A stretch of DNA of 64,000 nt from UBA3478 sp965662045 (lineage in GTDB: Bacteria > Bacteroidota > Bacteroidia > Flavobacteriales > Flavobacteriaceae), in assembly GCA_965662045.1 (NCBI GenBank), contig CBFIGE010000006.1, forward strand, positions 1-64,000. The letters are read 5' to 3'. Positions 35,460-44,779 of this stretch are shown here, piece after piece. Positions within the stretch are counted from its first letter, which is position 1; each line of letters opens with the position of its first letter. The notes under the pieces are model-generated. The model saw only the letters and a list, made by a program, of their open reading frames with translations, was not told the origin of the DNA and did no database searches. The position numbers and the translations under genes were made by a program.

Positions 35460-36672
35460 GTTTTATTATTTAGTGCTCACACTGTTTACTGGAGCGCTTC
35501 AAGCGCAAGAATTTAATGCCATAAAGGCTGATTCTGTAGTAAACGCAGGAATCAAAGCCCAAGCCTATCCAGGCGCTCAACTCTTAATTTTCAAAAAAGG
35601 AGAAGTCATTCATCACAAATCCTATGGCTACCACACTTACGATTCCTTGGTTCAAGTTGAAGACCATCATTTATATGATTTGGCGTCGGTAACTAAGATT
35701 CTCGCTGGTACACTTTCGTTCATGAAAGTTTATGAGAATGGAGGTATTGACCTGAACGCTCCAGCCAAGACCTATTTTGAACGCCTTGAAAATACCAATA
35801 AAAAAAACTCCACTTTAAAAGAAATTCTCAGCCATAGTGCAGGATGGCAACCTTATATTGCGCATCAAACTACACTCAAGCGCAAAAACGGAGGCTTTAA
35901 AAAAAGAGGTGTTTCTTTGGAAAAGTCCTCGAAATATCCAACAGCCATTTACGATGATCTTTATGTACATAAAAATTACAAAAAGCTAATTTATAAGCGC
36001 ATTGCAAAAACAAAACTGAAAACAAAAGGAGAATATCTCTATTCAGGCCTTTGGTTCTTTTTGCTCCCTGAGTGGATAAAAGAGCGAACCGGAAAGTCTT
36101 TTTCAAATTTTTTATCTGATTCATTTTATAAACCTCTAGGAGCTGATCGATTAGGCTTTTTACCCTTAGAAAAATTTCCAAAAGCAGAAATTGTTCCTAC
36201 TGAAATCGATTCCTACTTTAGAAGTGATCTTGTGCAGGGTTGGGTTCATGATGAGGCTGCTGCCCTTATGGGAGGTGTTTCTGGAAATGCAGGTCTTTTT
36301 GGAAATGCAGAATCCATTTCAAAAGTTTTAGAAATGTTGCTATACGGCGGTACTTACAAGAACCTATCTTATTTGAAGCAAGCTACTGTAGACCTCTTTA
36401 CCCAAAAGGCGTATCCCAATCAAATCAATCGAAGGGGGTTAGGCTTTGACAAACCCGATTACCTAATGGAACAGACTTACCCATCTGAAAGCCTTTCGCC
36501 TCAAAGTTATGGCCATACAGGCTTTACAGGTACTTTCGTTTGGGTCGACCCCATCTATGAAATCTTTATTGTTTTCTTAACCAACCGAGTTTATCCTAAT
36601 CGTTCCCAAAGAGGCCTGTATCAACTTGGAATTCGCTCAAAGCTCGTCGAACTTAGTATAGGTATTCCTTAA
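35446..36672 (+). CDS. Serine hydrolase of the beta-lactamase/class C fold
   Basis: The ATG at 35446 gives 408 residues with a good Sec leader (ending LQAQ); an upstream in-frame ATG at 35413 would place extra residues before the leader. The SxxK motif is in LASVTKI, the Tyr motif appears as YLYSG, and HTG is present in YGHTGFTG, so the active site is complete. Relatives are esterases, D-amino peptidases or penicillin-binding proteins rather than antibiotic resistance enzymes. It overlaps the SGNH gene by 14 bases and converges on the M28 gene 4 bases away. Confidence 0.87.
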   Translation: MKSPKFYYLVLTLFTGALQAQEFNAIKADSVVNAGIKAQAYPGAQLLIFKKGEVIHHKSYGYHTYDSLVQVEDHHLYDLASVTKILAGTLSFMKVYENGGIDLNAPAKTYFERLENTNKKNSTLKEILSHSAGWQPYIAHQTTLKRKNGGFKKRGVSLEKSSKYPTAIYDDLYVHKNYKKLIYKRIAKTKLKTKGEYLYSGLWFFLLPEWIKERTGKSFSNFLSDSFYKPLGADRLGFLPLEKFPKAEIVPTEIDSYFRSDLVQGWVHDEAAALMGGVSGNAGLFGNAESISKVLEMLLYGGTYKNLSYLKQATVDLFTQKAYPNQINRRGLGFDKPDYLMEQTYPSESLSPQSYGHTGFTGTFVWVDPIYEIFIVFLTNRVYPNRSQRGLYQLGIRSKLVELSIGIP

Positions 36673-36676
36673 GTTC

Positions 36677-38755
36677 TTAATTCGCACTCATCTTGTGCAT
36701 CTTTTCGGCTAAGTCTGTGATGGCCTTAGCATATCTATTGTCCCATTCTTTGAGTTTTTTAGTTCTTTGAATGGCGAGCTCATATTCGATTCCAGGTAAA
36801 ATCCAAGAAGCGTATCCCGAAAACGGATCTGATGAGGCGTAAATTGATTTGAACCAATCGCCATAATACATTCCTTTTTGGTCGATAAAGCTTTTTTCTA
36901 ATGCGATCAATTGTTGATTTAAAAATTGAATTTCCACTGCGCTTAGACCAATATCATTTACTCTATTTGACAAGTTTTTTGTCGCAGATACTGCAGCTGC
37001 ACTTAAATCAGTTATCGCTTGACGGGTTTTTTCAAATCCTTTAAAATCTGATTTTAGTTGGCGTACTTTTTCTTCGGCTCGATCGAAATGCATCTTTAAA
37101 TCATTGGGGTATCTGTTGAGATTGTAAGGAATCAAAGTCGCATTAGCCAATCTCAAACTCATAATACCTGCAAACTTTTCTATGGTCGGACCCATTTGAA
37201 ATTCAGGATCAACAAATCGCTCATAATAACGAAATGAATCATAGTTCGAATGGTATACAGTGGTACCTCCTGCTCCACCGCTCATTGAAGGCACTCCAAC
37301 ATGCATATAAAAACCGATGTGGTCGGAACCTCCTCCCAAATTTCCAATTGAAGGTGCTTCTTTGGCTCCCCTCCACTGATCGTATAACGACAATTCTGAA
37401 TAGGGATAATCAACTTCTTTAGCAGAAGCCAACACTAATTCTTTTAGACTAGGAGAAGAAGATGCTCCAAATCGTTTACCAGATACTCCACCATCAAAAT
37501 TCATATAGGCCACTGCCTTGGCTTTGAGTTCATCTCGCATCTCTTCAACCCATTCGGCAGATCCTATAACACCGTGCTCTTCAGCATCCCAGTGTCCAAT
37601 TAAAATTGATCTTTTTGGCCCTTTACCTTCTTTTACCAATTTTCCTAGCGTTTCGCTTAAACTAAGTAACATGGCCGTTCCGCTATTCGGGTCTGTAGCT
37701 CCAAAGCCCCAAGCGTCGAGGTGACAACCCAGAATAATCCATTCATCTGGATAGACGCTGCCTTTGACGGTACCTATAACATTGTGTACCCGAACAAACT
37801 CTCTTGGTTGCTCTACTTTGAGGAATACTTTTAAAGCCGATCCTCCTTGCAGTCTGTAGGTAAACGGAAGACCTCCTTGCCAGCCGCTTGGCACCACATC
37901 TCCATTCATTTGACCTAAGATTTCTTTAGCTGCGCCGTAACCAATTGGCGTAACTGGAATACTATGTAATTGCGTATCCTCAGGATTTTTGCGTTTTATT
38001 TTAATATCCCCATCTAAAGGCAAGGCCGGTTCATAAGGGGTAAGTGGATCTCCCGTAAAATCTTCGGTCAACAAGGATCCTCTTTGTATGGTGCTTTCCG
38101 AATAGTAAGGTCCTTCGGGATATCCCAACCCTTTGAAATAACCGCTATCCATTGGATCAGTATATATGATTAGACCAGAGGCTCCAGCAGCCTCAGCAAA
38201 CTTAGCCTTGTATCCTCTAAAATTTCCACCGTATCGAGCTATGACGATTTTACCACTTACATCAACCCCCATATCTTGAAGCTTTTCGAAGTCCTCTTTT
38301 CTGCCATAATTTGCATAAACAACCTCCGCAGTTACCTCACCAGAACCTGAATAGGCATTCCATCCTTTCCATAAATCTTCATCTAAAGAAAAAGGGTCGC
38401 CTTCGACGATGTCTTCCTTCATTGATAGAGGTTGCCTTTTGGGCTGAACGATTTCAAGATAAGACTCACCAGGTGCTTTAGACATATAGACGTCGTATGG
38501 ATATTTCTTTACGGATAACCCCCCATTGCTCATGCTTTTTGCGATATAGTCAATGACATCATTATTCGCCTTACTGCCAGCAACATGAGGCTTCTTAGTC
38601 AATTCTTTGAGGTGTGTTTTAAACCTTGCATCGTCAATAAGTTTGGTAAATAGTTCCTCTGTAGCGAGCTGATTTTTCCAATCCGATGTGGTAAATCCAG
38701 TTTGTGCAGCGGCACTTAGGCTAAGTAAACTCAGAAGAAAAAGGCATTTTTTCAT
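36677..38755 (-). CDS. M28 metallopeptidase (glutamate carboxypeptidase II-like), secreted
   Basis: The 692-residue protein has a Sec leader ending SAAAQ, a PA insert (about residues 140-270), then the M28 catalytic domain with both zinc-site motifs: GCHLDAWGFGATDPNSGTAM, HWDAEEHGVIGSAEW, MNFDGG and a late His in VYHSNYDS. The C-terminal 130 residues are helical, matching the transferrin-receptor-like dimerisation domain. It should remove C-terminal glutamate-like residues from peptides, or act as an aminopeptidase, in the periplasm. It is divergent from the M20 gene at 38827. Confidence 0.92.
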   Translation of the reverse strand: MKKCLFLLSLLSLSAAAQTGFTTSDWKNQLATEELFTKLIDDARFKTHLKELTKKPHVAGSKANNDVIDYIAKSMSNGGLSVKKYPYDVYMSKAPGESYLEIVQPKRQPLSMKEDIVEGDPFSLDEDLWKGWNAYSGSGEVTAEVVYANYGRKEDFEKLQDMGVDVSGKIVIARYGGNFRGYKAKFAEAAGASGLIIYTDPMDSGYFKGLGYPEGPYYSESTIQRGSLLTEDFTGDPLTPYEPALPLDGDIKIKRKNPEDTQLHSIPVTPIGYGAAKEILGQMNGDVVPSGWQGGLPFTYRLQGGSALKVFLKVEQPREFVRVHNVIGTVKGSVYPDEWIILGCHLDAWGFGATDPNSGTAMLLSLSETLGKLVKEGKGPKRSILIGHWDAEEHGVIGSAEWVEEMRDELKAKAVAYMNFDGGVSGKRFGASSSPSLKELVLASAKEVDYPYSELSLYDQWRGAKEAPSIGNLGGGSDHIGFYMHVGVPSMSGGAGGTTVYHSNYDSFRYYERFVDPEFQMGPTIEKFAGIMSLRLANATLIPYNLNRYPNDLKMHFDRAEEKVRQLKSDFKGFEKTRQAITDLSAAAVSATKNLSNRVNDIGLSAVEIQFLNQQLIALEKSFIDQKGMYYGDWFKSIYASSDPFSGYASWILPGIEYELAIQRTKKLKEWDNRYAKAITDLAEKMHKMSAN

Positions 38756-38826
38756 AGTTCAGAAATTTTGAATTCTCTATCCATTAAAAGTAGTTATTTT
38801 TAGAGGTATTCAATAATTTTAGTTCT

Positions 38827-40332
38827 ATGAAAAAACATGCACTTCTTTTAAATTTATTGCTATTTACTTCAGTTTGGGCTCAAAATCAAAAAGAACTTGA
38901 GCAAGTAGTATTCCAAGAAGTTCAAACAAGTTTTGAACAATTTAAAGCTTTATTAAGAATTCCTAATGATGCCAACTACCCTGAGGATATTGCGCAAAAC
39001 ATCAATTGGATTGAATCGGCCTTTGAAAAACGAGGGTTTTCGACCGTACAAATCGAAACTAAAGGTGCTCCACTAGTTCTAGCACAACGCAATTTCCGCA
39101 AAAAAGCATCTACCCTTTTGGTTTACCTGCAAGTTGACGGACAACCTGTTGATCCGAGTCGATGGTTTCAAGAAAACCCTTATGTAGTAGCCTTAAAGTC
39201 GCAAAATAATGATGGCAGCTGGAGTGAAATGCCTTGGGAAAACATAAAAAACTACGATCCGGAATGGAGGGTTTTTGCCCGTTCGGCAAGTGATGCCAAA
39301 GGACCTATTACCATGTTTTTAAGTGCTGTAGATGCACTAGAGCGCCTTAAGATGATTCCTGATTTTAACCTCAAGGTAATTTTAGATTTCGAAGAAGAAT
39401 TAGGTTCTCCCAACCTTCCCGCAGCTGTGCTTCAAAACAAATCTATTCTGAAAGCGGATAGACTGGTCATTTTTGATGGTCCAAGGCATCGCCTCAACAA
39501 GCCAACACTAACCTTCGGGGCAAGAGGTATTTCGACTATTCAACTCACTACTTATGGACCAATTGTACCTCAGCACAGTGGTCACTTTGGAAATTATGCT
39601 CCAAACCCCGCTTTTAAATTGGCCAGACTTCTTACCAGCATGAAAGATGAGGAAGGTAAGGTACTTATTGAAGGGTATTACGACGGAGTGGTTTTAGATG
39701 AAGAAACCAAAAAAATATTAGCCCAAACCCCTCAAGATGACGAGCTTCTCAAAGAGGTTTTACAATTAGCGGTCTTTGATAAAGTGGCTGACAATTATCA
39801 AGAAGCTATTCAGTATCCTTCACTCAATATTAGAGGAATGCAATCTGGTTGGATTAACGAAGAAGTTCGAACAATTGTTCCTGCATGGGCAAGAGCTGAA
39901 ATCGATGTGCGGCTAGTCAAAGAAATAAGTGCAGAGCGACTGATTGGATTGATTAAAAAACACGTTGAAGATCAGGGCTTTCTGGTGCTGGATAGAGAAC
40001 CCACAAAGGAAGAGCGAAAAAAGCATAAGAACATCGCTACCATGACTTCTGAAATTTCATACCAATCTTTTAGAACAGACCTCAACGGTCCTACGGGTAA
40101 ATGGCTGCAATCGGCTTTGGTAAGAGGTTTTGAAGAGATGCCTATTCTACAGCGTATGAGCGGGGGGTCTATCCCTATCGCTCCATTTGTCAATGCCTTA
40201 GATGTTCCAGCGGTAACAGTACCCACAGTGAATCGAGATAACAATCAACACAGCCCAAATGAAAATATTAGACTAGGGAATTATGTCGAAGGAATAAAAA
40301 CAATATTGGCTATCTTAACCGAACCTTTTTAA
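38827..40332 (+). CDS. M20-family metallohydrolase with altered first metal ligand, secreted
   Basis: The 501-residue protein has a Sec leader ending VWAQ and the carnosinase-like M20 layout: ARSASDAKGP, LDFEEELGSPN, PQHSGHFGNYAPNP in the dimerisation domain and NQHSPNENIR near the end. The first zinc-site motif, usually HYDxQPVD, here reads LQVDGQPVD, so Gln102 stands where the His ligand is expected; Asp104 is kept. The other ligands appear intact. It may therefore bind metal differently or act on one metal. It is followed by the DoxX gene 16 bases downstream. Confidence 0.88.
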   Translation: MKKHALLLNLLLFTSVWAQNQKELEQVVFQEVQTSFEQFKALLRIPNDANYPEDIAQNINWIESAFEKRGFSTVQIETKGAPLVLAQRNFRKKASTLLVYLQVDGQPVDPSRWFQENPYVVALKSQNNDGSWSEMPWENIKNYDPEWRVFARSASDAKGPITMFLSAVDALERLKMIPDFNLKVILDFEEELGSPNLPAAVLQNKSILKADRLVIFDGPRHRLNKPTLTFGARGISTIQLTTYGPIVPQHSGHFGNYAPNPAFKLARLLTSMKDEEGKVLIEGYYDGVVLDEETKKILAQTPQDDELLKEVLQLAVFDKVADNYQEAIQYPSLNIRGMQSGWINEEVRTIVPAWARAEIDVRLVKEISAERLIGLIKKHVEDQGFLVLDREPTKEERKKHKNIATMTSEISYQSFRTDLNGPTGKWLQSALVRGFEEMPILQRMSGGSIPIAPFVNALDVPAVTVPTVNRDNNQHSPNENIRLGNYVEGIKTILAILTEPF

Positions 40333-40348
40333 TTTGAAAACAGAAAAA

Positions 40349-40741
40349 ATGAATAGAGCATTATTACTCACACGTGTTGTTTTTGGCTTTTTGATTGTGT
40401 ACTTACATGGAATTCCAAAACTTATGGGCGGCCCTGAAAGATGGCAAAGACTCGGAAGTTCTCTAAGCGGTTCTCTTGGGATAGATGGTGTCAATGTTTT
40501 CTTTGGATTCATGGCTATGATGGCTGAAACTCTTGGAGGTATTTTGATTTTTGTGGGATTGTACACCAGAATTAGCGCTTCTTTTTTAGCTTTTACCATG
40601 CTTGTTGCTTTCTCTGGGCATCTTGCCCGGGATGGCTTTGCAGGATCTGAAAAACCACTTTTATTCTTAGTTTATTTTATAAGTTTAATACTAAGTGGTG
40701 CAGGGTCATTTAGCATCGATAAAATATGGAGAAAAAAATAG
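40349..40741 (+). CDS. DoxX-family membrane protein
   Basis: Starting at ATG 40349 (the TTG at 40334 is less likely), the 130-residue protein has four hydrophobic helices. The start RALLLTRVVFGFLIVYLHGIPKLMGG and FFGFMAMMAETLGGILIFVGLYTRI are typical of DoxX-like proteins, whose roles include membrane redox partners but are mostly unknown. It sits 16 bases after the M20 gene and is followed by a strong hairpin before the TIM-barrel gene. Confidence 0.85.
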   Translation: MNRALLLTRVVFGFLIVYLHGIPKLMGGPERWQRLGSSLSGSLGIDGVNVFFGFMAMMAETLGGILIFVGLYTRISASFLAFTMLVAFSGHLARDGFAGSEKPLLFLVYFISLILSGAGSFSIDKIWRKK

Positions 40742-40748
40742 TTCTCCA

Positions 40749-40780
40749 TTAGCTGATTTAGCTTTTTAAATCAGCACTAA
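40749..40780 (+). other. Strong hairpin between doxX and the TIM-barrel gene
   Basis: GCTGATTTA (40752-40760) and TAAATCAGC (40767-40775) form a perfect nine-base stem around GCTTTT. The stem can extend with outer TTAG/CTAA after a small bulge. No T-run follows in either direction, so standard Rho-independent termination is doubtful. It may end or attenuate the doxX transcript, or act as a processing site. Confidence 0.45.
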
Positions 40781-40806
40781 ATCAAAAGACAAAACGACTA
40801 ACACCT

Positions 40807-41754
40807 ATGATGACAAGAAAGAAGTTTTTGAATTATTCGGCTCTGGCTACGGCCAGCCTATTATCCACCTCTTTTATGATAAACACTAAAAATTATGCCT
40901 TGGGGCTCGGTTTATTTTCTGTTCCAAAAGGATTGAATGACGATCTTGAAGGTACCCTTGATATGCTCGCTGCTATAGGTTTCGAAGAACTTGAAGTTTT
41001 TGGGCCTTATACCTTTAGCGATGAAAACACAAAACAAGAATGGGCTGTCACTTCTCAAATGCTAGGCTTTAGCGCAAGTGGATTCTACGGTCACACTCCT
41101 GAAGATTTTGGAGCAAAAGTAAAAGATAGAGGAATGAGCATTCCCTCCATGCACACGGATATTGAAACCTTACAACACAATATGTCTGCATTGGGTGAGG
41201 CTGCGCGTAAGATTGGTGCAAGCTATGTGGTTTTGCCCGCTTTACCAGAACCTTATCGAAAAGATTTGGACCACTACAAGCGAAGTGCAGAACTCTTCAA
41301 TGAAATCGGTAAAAATGCTCGTGAACAAGGTATTCGCTTTGGCTATCACAATCACGGATACGGCTTAAAACCTTGGGGAGAAGAAAGGCCCATAGACATT
41401 ATACTAGAGCAAACTGATCCTGACTTGGTGTTTTTTGAAATGGATTTGTTTTGGACTACTGCTGGAGGTATCAATCCTATAGAATTACTAGATAAACATC
41501 CCAATCGATACAAAATGCTTCATATTAAAGACATGAAACCTATCAAAGAGTTTCAAGGAGACGGTTCAAGCCCGCAGGAATGGTTTGGCTTGTTCCCGAA
41601 TATGACCTCTTGTGGAAAAGGTGATATAGATTTAAATGGAATCATCAAAAAGAGCAAAGAAATTGGTGTTGAACATTACTTTGTCGAACAAGATATGGTC
41701 ATGCAACCTGAAGTTGCCCTCAAAGAGAGTTTTGATTATTTAAAAAACCTGTAA
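40807..41754 (+). CDS. Sugar phosphate isomerase/epimerase-type TIM-barrel protein, exported
   Basis: The 315-residue protein begins with a Tat-like leader (TRKKFLNYSALATASLL), then a xylose-isomerase-like TIM barrel. LEVFGPYTF, RFGYHNHGYGLKP, VFFEMDLFWTTAGGINP, MLHIKDMKP and HYFVEQDM carry the expected metal-binding Glu, Asp and His residues at strand ends. Exported members are common in Bacteroidetes beside Gfo/Idh oxidoreductases and DUF1080 proteins. Two start codons are adjacent (40807 and 40810). Its stop overlaps the next start by one base (TAATG), so it is translationally coupled to the second M20 gene. Confidence 0.87.
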   Translation: MMTRKKFLNYSALATASLLSTSFMINTKNYALGLGLFSVPKGLNDDLEGTLDMLAAIGFEELEVFGPYTFSDENTKQEWAVTSQMLGFSASGFYGHTPEDFGAKVKDRGMSIPSMHTDIETLQHNMSALGEAARKIGASYVVLPALPEPYRKDLDHYKRSAELFNEIGKNAREQGIRFGYHNHGYGLKPWGEERPIDIILEQTDPDLVFFEMDLFWTTAGGINPIELLDKHPNRYKMLHIKDMKPIKEFQGDGSSPQEWFGLFPNMTSCGKGDIDLNGIIKKSKEIGVEHYFVEQDMVMQPEVALKESFDYLKNL

Positions 41755-43049
41755 TGAAATATTACTCATTCGTATATGTTTGGCTTTTTTTGATGGGCTT
41801 TGGATTATTGTTTGCTCAAGGGCAATCGAGTCCATCTATTGAATCGAAATATTTAAAAAGTATTGCCAAGCTCAAAAAATCAAAAAAAGTTAAACGTGCT
41901 TTTCAAGAAATCTTAGCCTTAGAAGACAAAACTCTAGAACGTCATATTGTACTTACTGAAATTCCTGCACCCCCTTTCAAAGAACAAAAAAGAGCTGAAG
42001 CGATGCAAGAGTATTTCACTTCACTTGGGGCGGATTTTGTCTGGATAGATGAGGTAGGCAACGTTCTAGCCCTGATCAAGGGAGGTAATGGAAGTTTAAA
42101 TATTGCCGTAGATGCGCATTTGGATACAGTGTTTCCCGAAGGCACAGACGTAACAGTTCAAATTCAAAACGACACCCTATACGCTCCTGGAATTGCCGAC
42201 GATACAAGAGGTCTAAGCATGCTTTTAACCTTATTAGAAACCTTGAGAACCACAGGAATACAACCAGAGCACAACCTTCTACTAATCGCTTCTGTAGGTG
42301 AAGAAGGGCTTGGTGATCTCAGAGGTGTTAAACATATCTTTAGAAAAGATGGCCCTAAAATTGACAAATGGATTTCAGTAGACGGGGGCTCTTTGGCTAG
42401 AGTCAATAATCAAGGACTGGGTTCTTATCGATATCGTATTCACTTTGAAGGTCCTGGAGGCCATTCGTGGGGGGCTTTTGGTCTGGCCAATCCTCATCAT
42501 GCTTTAGGTGGAATGATCAGTCAATTCGTTCAATACGCTGATGCCTACACTAAATCCGGTCCTAAAACCTCTTATAACATTGGAACGATTCGCGGTGGAA
42601 CCTCTGTGAACTCCATTCCTTTTGAATCTGTCATGGAGGTGGATATTAGATCAATTGAACCTTCGCGTTTGGACGATATGGAAGAGCTATTGAAGCAGGC
42701 AGCTAATGAAGCTTTGACCTATCAAAACAGCATTAAACGCAGAGGACCTGACTTGAGCTTGAGAATCGATAAGATTGGCAATCGGCCATCAGGGAAATCA
42801 TCAGAAACCCTGCCCTTAATTCAATCTGCTCTGGCTGCATCACAATCCTTTGGCGCAGAACCTCAGCTGACCATCGGGTCGACCAATTCGAATATTCCCA
42901 TTTCAAAAAACATTCCAGCGGTTACCATTGGTATCGGTGGCATAGGTGGTAAAGCGCATTCTCTTGATGAATGGTGGACCAATGACAATGGCCATCTTTC
43001 TATTCAAATGCTTTTGCTACTGACCCTGAGTCAAACGGGAATTAATTAA
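41754..43049 (+). CDS. M20 family peptidase, secreted
   Basis: The 431-residue protein has a Sec leader ending LFAQ. Its zinc-site motifs are complete: AVDAHLDTVFPEG (first His and Asp), GIADDTRGLSML (bridging Asp), SVGEEGLGDLRG (catalytic Glu), the dimerisation domain start EGPGGHSWGAFG, and the last His in GGKAHSLDEWW. This is the tripeptidase/PepT-like branch. It is coupled to the preceding TIM-barrel gene and overlaps the converging sulfatase by 8 bases. Confidence 0.92.
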   Translation: MKYYSFVYVWLFLMGFGLLFAQGQSSPSIESKYLKSIAKLKKSKKVKRAFQEILALEDKTLERHIVLTEIPAPPFKEQKRAEAMQEYFTSLGADFVWIDEVGNVLALIKGGNGSLNIAVDAHLDTVFPEGTDVTVQIQNDTLYAPGIADDTRGLSMLLTLLETLRTTGIQPEHNLLLIASVGEEGLGDLRGVKHIFRKDGPKIDKWISVDGGSLARVNNQGLGSYRYRIHFEGPGGHSWGAFGLANPHHALGGMISQFVQYADAYTKSGPKTSYNIGTIRGGTSVNSIPFESVMEVDIRSIEPSRLDDMEELLKQAANEALTYQNSIKRRGPDLSLRIDKIGNRPSGKSSETLPLIQSALAASQSFGAEPQLTIGSTNSNIPISKNIPAVTIGIGGIGGKAHSLDEWWTNDNGHLSIQMLLLLTLSQTGIN

Positions 43050-44613
43050 CGTTCAAAAAGCCCTCTTCGAGTAAAGGAATTTCAAAACGCTCAATTTCAG
43101 AGCGCTCGTGTGCTTGGCGAAAATACGCGTCTGCCTGCTCAATAAGCTGCGGATGCTGATCAGCGATATTATTTTCTTCCGCCGGATCTTCTTTTAAATT
43201 ATAAAGCTCAAGACTTGGGGGGAGTTTATCTTTGAGATGTGCCCAAACCAATTTATAATCACCAAAACGAATAGCCAACTGTCCACCGTATTCAGGAAAC
43301 TCCCAATATAAATAGTCGTGTTGCTGCTGATCCTCCTCCAGTAAGGTGGGTAAAAAACTAATCCCATCCTGTTCAGAGGTGATTTCAAAAGAGGTTAAAT
43401 CAGCTAGAGTTGCCAGTAAATCGTACTGTATTGAGATGTGATCTGTTTCAGACCCGGCTCTAATTTGATTCGGCCAAGAGGCAATCATAGGCACGCGAAT
43501 TCCTCCTTCGTAAACAAAGCCTTTTCCGCGTCCACGCTCTTCACCAAAAGGACCTGATGAGTTAAAAAATACACCATCGGTACCTCCAGAAAAAGTAACG
43601 CCATTGTCAGAGCTAAACAAGATTAGCGTGTTTTCGTACACTCCCTTTTCTTTGAGTTTTTGAATAAGTCTCCCAACGTTTTCATCAAAGTAAGAAATCA
43701 TTGCTGCGTAAGTAGCTCTGGGGTTTTGATTGGGAAAGTATCCTTTGTTACCCAAATAGGGCTGTTCTTCTCCAAATTTTTCAATGTAATGATTTACCCA
43801 ACGCTCAGGTGCTTGCAGAGGGTTATGCGGAATTGGTGAGGCCCAGTACAGAAAGAAGGGCTCTTCAGTGGAGGCCTCTTCTACAAAAGCACTCATTTTA
43901 TCGTACATCAAATCTGGTGCAAAATCGTTAAGTTTAAAATTATCGTAGCTCTTTTCATTATAAGGGTCAGCCCCTTCTTCAAGTTTGGTGTGCGGTGCAA
44001 TCGCCTCATTGTTAAGGTAAACTCGATTGAGATTTTCGTACAAATGCGTAGGATAAAAGGTGTGAGCGATACGTTGACAATTATATCCAAAAAAGTAGTC
44101 AAAGCCCATTTTTGTTGGAACAGAATGAGAGTCAGGCGAACCTAATCCCCACTTACCTACCATTGCTGTTTGATAACCTGCTGACTTTAAATAATGTGCA
44201 AGGGTTTTGGTGTTTTCAGGCATCGGTCGTTGCCCTTCTAGGGTTGAATCTTTGACCATCTCGTGATAATCCCAAACCTTACCTCTTGATCTCATCTCAT
44301 CATTTCCTCTGATGAAAGCATGGCCAGAATGCTGCCCAGTCAGCAGCATGTAACGAGCTGGAGCACAAACAGGGGCGCTAGAATAATGCTGTGTAAACTT
44401 CATGCCTGAGGCGGCTAAAGCATCTATGTTAGGGGTTTCTATTTTTAGTTGTCCATAGGCTCCAAGCTCACTATAACCTAAATCATCAGCTAAAATATAA
44501 ATGATATTTGGTCTTGTCTCATTTACCGTCTTTGAAGGTGTGCATGAATTTAATCCCAAGATTGCTAAAAGAATAACAGTTATGTCTTTTAACAAATGTT
44601 CTATGCCTCTCAT
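43042..44613 (-). CDS. Type I sulfatase (S1 family), lipoprotein
   Basis: With the ATG at 44613 the protein has 523 residues and a lipoprotein leader ending GLNSC; a GTG at 44637 would add eight residues. The start NIIYILADDLGYSELG gives the calcium-binding Asp pair and CAPARYMLLTG is the canonical Cys-type formylglycine site (CxPxR). MVGKWGLG and FSSDNG continue the active site. It resembles N-acetylgalactosamine-6-sulfatase-like or arylsulfatase A-like enzymes. It is divergent from the fucose operon 166 bases away, suggesting that sulfated fucose-containing glycans may be a shared target, though this is inference. Confidence 0.9.
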   Translation of the reverse strand: MRGIEHLLKDITVILLAILGLNSCTPSKTVNETRPNIIYILADDLGYSELGAYGQLKIETPNIDALAASGMKFTQHYSSAPVCAPARYMLLTGQHSGHAFIRGNDEMRSRGKVWDYHEMVKDSTLEGQRPMPENTKTLAHYLKSAGYQTAMVGKWGLGSPDSHSVPTKMGFDYFFGYNCQRIAHTFYPTHLYENLNRVYLNNEAIAPHTKLEEGADPYNEKSYDNFKLNDFAPDLMYDKMSAFVEEASTEEPFFLYWASPIPHNPLQAPERWVNHYIEKFGEEQPYLGNKGYFPNQNPRATYAAMISYFDENVGRLIQKLKEKGVYENTLILFSSDNGVTFSGGTDGVFFNSSGPFGEERGRGKGFVYEGGIRVPMIASWPNQIRAGSETDHISIQYDLLATLADLTSFEITSEQDGISFLPTLLEEDQQQHDYLYWEFPEYGGQLAIRFGDYKLVWAHLKDKLPPSLELYNLKEDPAEENNIADQHPQLIEQADAYFRQAHERSEIERFEIPLLEEGFLNVN

Positions 44614-44779
44614 ATTCAATTTCTTTTGTTTAGTCACTAGTTAGAATGTCATTATTAATCCAATAATAGTAAATTTATGAAACTCCTTGAGGTTAACTAC
44701 ATTGATTTTGACGGAATAAGGCTATTTGCTTCCCACAAAAAATGGTGTTAAATTTTAGGTGTACTAACTGAAATAACTA

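Noticed and set aside
35446..36672. Beta-lactamase resistance gene
   Set aside because: The fold is shared, but the YLYSG and HTG motifs and the esterase neighbour point to a general serine hydrolase.
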